Positions 53,536 through 61,832 of a stretch of DNA of 64,000 bases are shown in pieces. The notes beneath the pieces were generated by a model. That model was not told the origin of the DNA. It saw nothing but the letters and a program-made list of their open reading frames with translations, and made no database searches. This DNA comes from Lasiosphaeria ovina (taxonomy: Eukaryota > Ascomycota > Sordariomycetes > Sordariales > Lasiosphaeriaceae), in NCBI GenBank assembly GCA_033439765.1, contig JAULSN010000003.1, positions 496,001-560,000 on the forward strand. The letters are read 5' to 3'. Both the position numbers and the translations under genes were made by a program. Each line of letters opens with the position of its first letter. The stretch's first letter is position 1.

Positions 53536-56022
53536 CTAGATCTGCTTGACAAAGCCCACCTCGACGAGGCTGTCGGCGTCAATGTCGAGGTCGGCCAGCT
53601 TGGTGCGCGAGTTCTCGCGGATCCACAGAAACAGCTCCAACACAACCCAGCGGAAGAAGCCCGGGATCGACTTCTTGCGGCCGACCTTCATGACCTCCTT
53701 GCCGATGATATAGACGGTCTGGTCCTCGTGGGCCTTGTTGAGCGCGTCTAGTTCGGCCTGGATTTCAGGGGTATGCTCTACGGACCGCGCCACACCGCCG
53801 CTGGCGTTGCTGCCCTTGTCGCTGCCGCGGTCGCGCGTAATGTACAGGACCAAATGCTCGACGAGTTGCCGACCCAAGTCGGGCGTCAGCACGTCGTCCA
53901 TGTAGCCGTGGCGCAAGGTCACACGATAGCAGGCGGGCACGGCAGTGCGCGAGACGAGGTAGCGCTCGTCGTGGGGCACCGAGGGCCGCGACAGCGGGCG
54001 CATGTGGAAGAAGATGGTGATGGCCGGGCGCGCCTTGAACTTGCGCACAAACTGGGTGAAGACGGTCGGGATGTTCCCGTTGGTGCCGCCCGACTTGTCG
54101 AAGAAGATGCCCAGCCCCGACGCGCTCGACACGCGCTGCCCGCCAAACGCCTGCGTCAGCACCAGGTCGCCCGTCGAGTCGGTGCCGAACAGGTCGCGCG
54201 TGTGCACCTTGCCACGCCCCTCGGCCGCCCACTGCTGCTCCTTGCCGAACCGCCAGAGTACAAAGATGCTCGACAGCAGCACCGCCAGCAGCAGCGTGAA
54301 CCACGCTCCGTCGGGCACCTTGACCAGTGACGACGAGATATACACGCCATCGAGCAGGCCAAAGACGAGGAAGAAGAAGACGACAATGTACGACGGGATG
54401 CGCCAGATGATGGCCGCAACGATGGACACCATGCAAGTCGTGATGAAGGTTACAATAATAACACACACGCCGTACGCGTTGCCGAGACTGGTTGTCTACA
54501 GTTTGGTATAAAAAAAATATCGGTTAGCGTGAAACACCTTCGCGTTCTGGCCAGTAGCGACTGTACTCACATTGTTGTACACGGCCGTCACAATGACGGT
54601 GCCAATCATGAGCAGCCAGTTGGCCAGCGGCATGTAGACCTGCTCGTGGAACTTGTCGCTGGTGTGCACCGTTTTGATGTGCGGGAAGTACGACAGGCGC
54701 ATGACCTGCGTCAGCAACTGGAACGTGCTGGTAATCATTGCTTGGGAGGCGACGATGGCCGCCAGGACCGCAATCACCATGCTGAAGTAAAAGCTACCAG
54801 GCGGGACCGTGTAAAAGAAGGGATTCGTGAAGGCGGTGCCGGTGGTGTCGAACGAGATGAAGGCCGCCTGGCCCGCATAGGCAATGATCAGACAAGGGAA
54901 TGCCAGGCCCAGCCACGAGATTTGGATCGCACGCTTGCTGAAGGCCCCAAGATCGGCGAACAGCGCCTCCACGCCCGTAAACGCCAGGAGCAGCCCGCCC
55001 AGCGACCGCCACCCGCTGGTCCCGTTACGTACGAGGTACGCGCCGGCGAAGTAGGGGCTGAAGGCCTTGAGCACCGTGTAGTCGTACAGAACCAGGTTGT
55101 AGATGCCGGAACATAGGTTGAAGAGCAGCCAGATGACGACGATGGGCGCGAACGCGGTGCCCAGCTTGGACGTACCCAGGGGCTGTATGGCAAAGAGCGC
55201 GACGAGGATGGCGCACGAGATGCCGACGATGGCCGATCGCGTCAGGTCCGGGTTGGCCACAGTAATACCCTGGATGGCGCCCAGAACCGACTGAGCAGGC
55301 GTGAGCACGCCGTCGGCCATGACCATGGACACACCGAGCACGCCGACGAGTTTGAGCAGAAACTTGGCCGTTCCAGAGCCCTCGAGAAAGGAGCGAAACC
55401 GGCGGGTGACGGGGTCCATCTTGCCCGTGTCATGGCGCTCCAGCTGCGGCGTGGCGGTAGCAGAGGCGGCGTTGGGGTCTTCGTTGGAGATGTTGGCGAA
55501 GCGGGCGAGCAGTGAGTAGAGCGCAAAGGTGCCGCCCTGGCCGTCGTCGTCGGCCAGCAGAACGATGAAGGTGTACTTGACCGTGACGATGAGGGTCAGC
55601 GACCAGATGATGATAGACAGCGCGCCGACCAGGTCGTCCCAGCTGGGCTGGCTGGTAAAGGTCGATGAGTAGACGTAGAGGGGCGACGTGCCAATGTCGC
55701 CGTAGATGGTCCCGATGCTCTGGAAGCTGAGCCAAGCAAGCGTGAAGCCCGTGTAAGTCTGCCGATCAAGTCAGCCATCCAGTCGCTCGACTACTGGTTA
55801 TTTCAATTGGTTTGCATGTTATCGACTCACCTGCTTCTTTTTGAGGGCAAAGTCATCGTGCGTGATTTTCCTGGCTCTCTCTTCTTGGTCGAGGTCATGG
55901 ACGCTCAGCTCTTTTTCGGAGAGAGCCAGGGGAACAGCACCAGCCGGTTGCTTTCTCTTGACGGGCTGGATGTCATCCTCGAACCGGATATTGGGAGGGG
56001 GGGTGCCGGTCGCGTCGGCCAT
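53536..56022 (-). CDS. HAK/KUP/KT potassium transporter
   Basis: Three exons: 56022-55831, 55758-54571, 54495-53536 (779 residues). After a charged cytosolic N-terminus come about 12 membrane segments. The family signatures are present: IGTIYGDIGTSPLYVY in the first segment, VMADGVLTPAQSVLGA, GGTFALYSLL and AVYNNTTSLGNAYG across intron 2. The C-terminal half ends with a cytosolic domain containing GKEVMKVGRKKSIPGFFRW. It should carry out high-affinity K+ uptake at the plasma membrane, probably with H+ or Na+. An in-frame ATG at 56049 would add nine residues. Introns (72 and 75 nt) have standard sites. Confidence 0.93.
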
Positions 56023-57777
56023 TTCGCTCCGCCTGTTCAATCTGGGCACGCTGCGCTCGTCTCGCTGTGTGCGCTGTGGCTATGGCTTTGGATGGCGACA
56101 AAACTGGTAGGAAGCCTGTTGCAAGTGTGCACGGAGCCGGATAAAGCAAAGGTGCAAGAGGACGGAGGCCTCCCACGAGAAAGGGGGAAATGGACGAGTT
56201 GTTGGGAGCGGTGGAAGCTTGGGAAACCTGAGGAGCTCTGGGAGCTTTGGACTTGGGAGCAGGCCAGAGAGTTTTAGAGACCGGAGCTAGGAGCTCAGGA
56301 GCTCCAGCAGTGCAGCCGTGTGGTGGGATTGTATTGCATTCTCGGACTAAATTAGAACCAGCTGCCTCGCTTTTTATTCCTGCCGCCGGGCTCCATTCCT
56401 AGGCGGCCCCATCCTCTTTGCTCGGTCATGGCTGCAGGTCTGAGGTGGGTGCCCAACAAAGGCCGCAAGTTTCCACTCTTTTCCGTGCGGAAAAAGACGG
56501 GGCGTCGGGGGGGGTGATTTGTCGATTGCTGGCGCCGACCGGGATGGTGATATCGAGTCTTGGTGGTGAGGTGTAGCATCTGACGGCCAGACGCAAGGAC
56601 GGTACTTGGGGCAATAAACTGCACCAAGGGGGCTGTGCTGCAGTGCAACAGGGGAGCTTGCGGATAGTTATCCTCGAGCTCCCATTTGAGCTCCCAAAAA
56701 TCACGCAACTTTGTCCTACCCCGCGAGCTCGGCCGACCCCAATGCGGAAACTCGTCGCTCCTCCAACTGCAAGCTGAGCAATTCGGGTTGCTAATTTCCA
56801 TGTGGCGTCTCAATTTTTCTAATGTTTGGCGCCATGTTCGCTATCACGTTCGCTATTACGACACCACAACTTTTTCCAAGTCATGGACGCCGGCGTGGGA
56901 TCAGGCACGGGGTGATGGCGGCGGCAAGAGGAAGGACCAGTCATTCTGGTCTGGTTCGCGTCACAAGCCTGGTTTAGGTAGGAAGGAAGAAACAGGGAAA
57001 TACCATCGTGGTTGCAGGTTCCCCTAGTGTTCAGTACACCGCCAGGGGCGCTGGCCGGCTTGGCGCCTGGTCCGAGCTGAGAATCCGGGGTCGGCCAACC
57101 AGAACACGGCGCAGCAAAACGTCCACAAATCTCTGGGGTCATGCCTGCCGCAGCTGCTGCTTGGAAGGAGAAGGAGGAAAAATGAAAGTTGAAGCAGGTT
57201 ATTAGCAACAAAATCGAAAGACGAGAAGAAGAAAATGAATTGAATGAAGGAAAGAAGCCTACGGCCTCGCCAGCCGTCACCATGTGTGCTCCAAAAGCTG
57301 AAATAGGGTAGTCCCACCCATCCGGCATCTAACTAGTAATTCCTAGCAAGACACGACAGCCTAGGTCTAAAAGTGTAATTATTGCAGCGCTAAACAGACC
57401 CAACAAAACAACAACAAAACAACCGCAAGGCGAACCGGAGGATACAGACACAGGCAATCATAGCCAGGTAGTCAGATACAACAAAGAACGAGTCACTGCT
57501 GCGTGCACTGGTGTGGTTATCTCAATTCCGGGTAAAGGAATGTGATTTCTGAAGAATGGCGAGAAAAGGAAGCAAAGAGCAATGCCGGCTCTCTGACTAG
57601 AAGGATGGGAGCGCAGGCTATGTAAGCACCCGCAACTAGACCCTTCTGAGGTCGGTCAGCCAAGAAAAAAAAAACGTACTGGATTACAATGTAAACAACC
57701 CTTGTTGCCCTAGGCCTTTAACCCCTGATCGGTATTCCAAGACGGCCTTACGGAGTACTTGCAGCAGCAACCGACGC
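56023..57777. other. Upstream region of the potassium transporter
   Basis: About 1.75 kb without a supported gene. Several frames overlap at 56350-57330 on both strands but none is family-like. The distal part, 57250-57630, is duplicated at 61 kb. Confidence 0.5.
57250..57630 (+). repeat. Segment duplicated at 61.13-61.49 kb
   Basis: By-eye alignment finds ordered matches: aagcctacggcctcg (61135 region has an 8-nt insert), a block with cctagcaagac / ccagcaagac, then gtgtggttatctcaattc against gtgtggttatcccaattc, then tttctgaagaatggcgag against tttctgaagaacggcgag. Confidence 0.6.
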
Positions 57778-58027
57778 TCACATGGACCCCTGCACCACCT
57801 CCGTCTTCAACTTCTCGCGCAGTTCCTCGTTCCTACACAGTTCCTGTAAGTCGGGCGGGAAAAAGACAATCTTGACGACATGCAAGGCGTCGGCGTGCAC
57901 AAAATAGCTCCGAGCGTGCAAGTTGCCGTTGCAGGAGATGTATTCCTGTGCGTCCGACTCAGTCCTCCCGGCTGGCTAGCTGGTATCGCGGTCCCACACT
58001 ATGATCTATAACGACGGTCATTCACCA
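57778..58027 (-). pseudogene. Orphan 3' exon of an unknown protein
   Basis: A clean 65-codon stretch ends at TGA 57780-57778 and reads ...YISCNGNLHARSYFVHADAL...IVFFPPDLQELCRNEELREKLK... It is preceded by an acceptor near 57973 and a possible donor at 58027, but no convincing first exon or start codon. Composition and predicted strand/helix order look like a real protein end. I do not recognise the family. It may be a truncated gene. Confidence 0.4.
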
Positions 58028-59682
58028 TGACGATGCCGTCGCACAGTGTTGCACGTGATCTGGATTGACTGAGCATTGAATTGTCTGGCTGGATCGGTCT
58101 AAAATACAGGTAAAATAGCACCTTCTTATAGCCAACAGGATCACTGAATATCTCCACGGAAGTCCGTATTCAGGGCGGGCAAAAGAAGACCGTAGAATTG
58201 AAAGGAATCTCCGGTGCAAGGAATGCAGTCGTATTGAGGGCATTCCGAACGCAAGGGAGGGTGCAAAGGAGAGAAAAGCAGGTGTTTGCATATGCAGGGG
58301 TAAAAGAGGGTCAATTTTGCAAGCAAGGGTCATTTCTTGGCGACACACAGCCTCCACGCCTATCTGCCGACGGCGTGCCTCTTCCAGCCGGAGACTACCT
58401 AAAGGGGTCGTATGGCTTGGCAACTATGAAGTCCGAACGAGGCCCGCGCTGTGGGACCTATGTCCTAGCGCCATAGGCTACCGCTATACAAGGAGACAAC
58501 CAGAGACCTGTTGCTTGAATACCTTCGTAATGAGGTGGGCTCATGGGCTGCAAACTGGCAAAAGTGGTCTTAGGCAAATTACAATCGGAGCTGGTGCTCT
58601 CCTGTTTCACAGATCCCGGATGAGCACCTTGTCAGGCTTACACTGTCCGACCACAGAGAACGATCTACATGCAGACTTTGCCGTAGGCGGGGAACGACCG
58701 TTGGCCCCTTCAACTTTATTACATTTGCTGCAATCTCCCCACCCAGCCACCATCTTTCTTCCAATCGCATTCTGCCTTGAGTATCGAGCAGGATTTAATT
58801 CTGTTGTGAGCCTAAGGCCTAGCCACTTTCTGTTCAGATCCGGGATCATGGTGACACTGGGTACACGGCGTTTGGCCATGGCTGTGCATCTCGATGATCA
58901 TAATCATCTTGGACTGTTCCAACCACTGGCTGGGAGGACCGTAATGCGGTTTCCCGCCCTGTTTCCACGTTTGCAACAACAAAAGCTAAAGCTATCGGCG
59001 CGTTAGAATCCTGAGTGTTTCCGTAGCCTTTCTCCCTTTCCTAGGTACACCGAGAATTATCTATAGATGAACAAGTGTAACGAGTAATCAAGCGGTGAAA
59101 CAAGATACTTAGTAACTAATGGCCAGTCATGTATCACAGATAGGAAACAAACACCCTCACGTTCCACTAGGAAGGCGTAAGGCGGACAGCCTTTTATTTG
59201 CATAGTGGACCAGCCCCTTTTAGAAATTTGCAAGCTTCTCACGCACCAGCTTAGTCGGCCTCTCGTCAGCCTAACAATTTATCGTCAGCATCTGGTGAGG
59301 TGACCACTGTCTTGCTTTTCCTAGGCGCCGAAAGCCATGCCATGTATAAGTACCTAGGGTTATGCCCACCCTCTTGACTTCTGACAGCATTGAGATACAC
59401 ACATGCCTCCACCTCTCTTTTCTCATAGCTGGAGTTGTATCTGGGCTCTTTCCCTTAAACATTTCTTGCATCTCATAAGTCAGGATTGCCTTAGCTTTTC
59501 CTCCCACTACTCTCCGATCCCATTTATGCAAGACTGTTTGCGGCTTCAAATTTCTTCCACCATTCCGTAACCCACATTAGCGTCATTCCCATTACAATTT
59601 ACAATACAGGCCGCGGGCACCAGCATCCCCTTGTCTGCTTCAATCCACAAATACCCCAGCACGAAATTGTGCCATATCAAAA
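58028..59682. other. Intergenic, no gene supported
   Basis: About 1.65 kb. A 92-codon minus-strand frame (59549-59271) and a 229-codon plus-strand frame (58317-59006) were considered and not accepted. Confidence 0.45.
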
Positions 59683-60546
59683 ATGGCATATCCAGACTCC
59701 GCAATACCCATGAGCATGCATGATCCGGTCGGGTTCAAGATCGAACTGGGCGGCTACCTCGAATCACTACCACGGCCCGGACAACAAGAACCGATACGAC
59801 AAGCCACCCTTGGTGTGGTGATGAAGGTTGATTGTAGCCCTGCCCCCTTTCAGGCAGTCTTGACGGTCGATAGTCTGCTGGAAGCTGCAGATTCCAACCA
59901 CGGATCCAGACGCGCCGGGGACGCAGAGCCATTGCCAGAGCAAGCATCGGAATGGCGCATTCTTCGAACGGTGAACCTAGTCCTCGCTGGAGAGGTGAAT
60001 TATGACTGGGCGCTGGCTGAGCAAGATCTGGCGCTTGCTCAGCCCAAACCTGGAGGAAATTCCTCCCGTCTCACCAACACTATCACCATTCCCTATGCTC
60101 TAGTCAACGACTCCGAAAGGATTCGGATGGCGCATTCAATCCTCGCGCAGACTGTAGCCCCGAGTACCTATTTCCAAGACGGCCGGCGTGTTTACGTCAT
60201 CTCTGGAGTTCAGGGCGTTTTAATTGGCCGACTCCGCAACGCTAACCCGGCGAATGGAAGAGACATGCTCAGGTGGAAGGTCGAGCTGGAGGGCGGTAAG
60301 TACAAAAAACGGCACCCCCACCAGGAGAGAGTCACGCAGCTAACGTGACATTCTTCTGCAGAATACAATTTTCATAGCCTTGACCAGGGATCTGCCGTAG
60401 TAGACGGAGAGGCTTACCCAGATAAAGGTCCCATGACCCGCGATGTCTTCGGTCACATCATCAGACCTGGCCGCTATGTTGGCACAGTCTCTCCGATCAA
60501 GAAAGTTTTGAGGCAGATCCAGGACGCCTACATGCTAAGAGTGTAG
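59683..60546 (+). CDS. Uncharacterised protein, possibly truncated
   Basis: Two exons, 59683-60295 and 60362-60546, with a 66-nt intron; 265 residues. I do not recognise the family. Recognisable blocks are HDPVGFKIELGGYLE, RTVNLVLAGEVNYDWALAEQ, SILAQTVAPSTYFQDGRRVY and VFGHIIRPGRYVGTVSPIKK. No membrane segment or signal peptide is seen. The C-terminal helix contains LRQIQDAYMLRV before the stop. Directly after this TAG the same frame continues, interrupted by one more TAG, into a further 46 codons with a basic end (60571-60687), so the original protein may have been longer. A 5' internal segment (AVLTVDSLLEAADSN) has a diverged copy at 61490-61560. Confidence 0.55.
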
Positions 60547-60570
60547 AGTTGGTAGCCTCTGAGCGGCCAG

Positions 60571-60687
60571 TTTCTGGGTGCTGGGACACCAGGAACTTTC
60601 ATCTATATTAAGCCAAAGCAAGCTGCCACCGAGACCGTCGTCGAGGAGGCGGGCAAGCGAAAGCGCCACGCACCGTGCGGCTACTAG
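60571..60687 (+). pseudogene. In-frame continuation after two TAG codons
   Basis: The stretch reads PLSGQFLGAGTPGTFIYIKP, then KQAATETVVEEAGKRKRHAP and a stop at 60687. The frame matches the preceding gene, and the basic KRKRH resembles a nuclear localisation signal. It is either a lost C-terminus or part of the gene through an unseen splice. Confidence 0.35.
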
Positions 60688-60984
60688 AATTCCACCAGTG
60701 ATTCGCATACCTCACTCAAAAGTAGATACTTTATGTCACTGCACCTGACACCCGACACTCAGAATCTCATCTTCATGGTGTGCGGTTCCAGAACCCGATC
60801 TCCCGCTCTGAAACTAGAAGACAGCATGCTTATCCATGTCACGGGACAGGTGCGTATATCAGGACACCGATATGAAAGGGCAATCCAATGATTGTATGTT
60901 GGGCTAATACTCTCAGGCACCCGTGGAGGTTACGCATCTGCAAGTGGCCGAACTCTACGCGTGATTGGTCAACACAATCCAATC

Positions 60985-61010
60985 CCTAAATACTTATTAG
61001 CGGGGGAATT
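60985..61010 (+). repeat. Dispersed terminal-repeat-like motif, copy 4
   Basis: Reads cctaaatacttattagcggg followed by gggaattt; shares the core ttattagcggggg with the copies at 36.3 and 45.8 kb. Confidence 0.55.
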
Positions 61011-61129
61011 TCTACGGAGGTATGGAAGATTTGAAAGAACTTAATACCTTACCACTCGTTATAAAGATATATTGCCCAGGGAGGTAGTAGCTAATTGAAA
61101 GACGAGTTTTATTTGAAAGCTGTAAGTTG

Positions 61130-61570
61130 AAAAATAAGCCTACGGACGGCCTCGTTAACCGTCTTGATATATGCGAAAGCCAAAACCTCCTCATCTACAC
61201 CCGAATAATTTCCAGCAAGACTAGACGAAAGTATATCAAAATCGGCGAGCAGATACTATATTAAAACAATAACCAATCAACCGTGAGGCAGGTCGCAGTA
61301 TACAAGTACACGTAATAGTGGCCAGGCAGCTATGTATATTAAAGACAAGGGCACTACTATGTGTGCTAGTGTGGTTATCCCAATTCGTGGAAAAAGAACG
61401 AAGTTTCTGAAGAACGGCGAGCCGCGAGAAAAGGAGGGAAAGCACATTGCCGGTTCTCTGATCGGAAGGAGCGCATGCTATAAGGGTTATGGGCCTGCCC
61501 CTTTTCAGGAGCTATTTACCATCGATAGTCTGATGGAAGCTGCAGAATCCATTTTCCAACCATTAATCTA
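61130..61570 (+). repeat. Mosaic of two neighbouring sequences
   Basis: 61130-61490 aligns with 57250-57630. From about 61488 it continues with sequence aligned to 59847-59900 inside the uncharacterised gene (cctgccccttttcagg / cctgccccctttcagg; atagtctgatggaagctgca / atagtctgctggaagctgca). Source order and orientation are kept. Confidence 0.6.
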
Positions 61571-61832
61571 GACTCGCCCCGTCGGAGCCTAGCACTTGCA
61601 GTCAACGGTTGTGTTATTTAGTTGCCGATTAGGCTGCGTTGTTCTGGTCAAAAATTGTGCAGTGTCTCTGTTGCCAAGCCGGCTCCTTCCGCATTTGGCC
61701 CCCACAGCCTGTCCAATCGCACCCAACCACAAACGAGTGATACGAGTGACCTCAGCTCCCCTTCAATCTTACCCAAACTCAACGTCTGTGCACCGCTTCA
61801 ACCGACGCGACTCAACCCCTCAACCGGCCACC

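Larger units (their letters stand above)
60688..61832. other. Intergenic with mosaic duplication
   Basis: About 1.1 kb before the HET gene. It contains the dispersed motif (60985-61010) and the mosaic segment (61130-61570). Confidence 0.5.

Noticed and set aside
58317..59006. 229-codon plus-strand frame
   Set aside because: Composition irregular, no recognisable domain, start within another frame; long frames arise by chance in this GC range.
59271..59549. 92-codon minus-strand frame with basic helices
   Set aside because: No relative recognised and no supporting exon structure.
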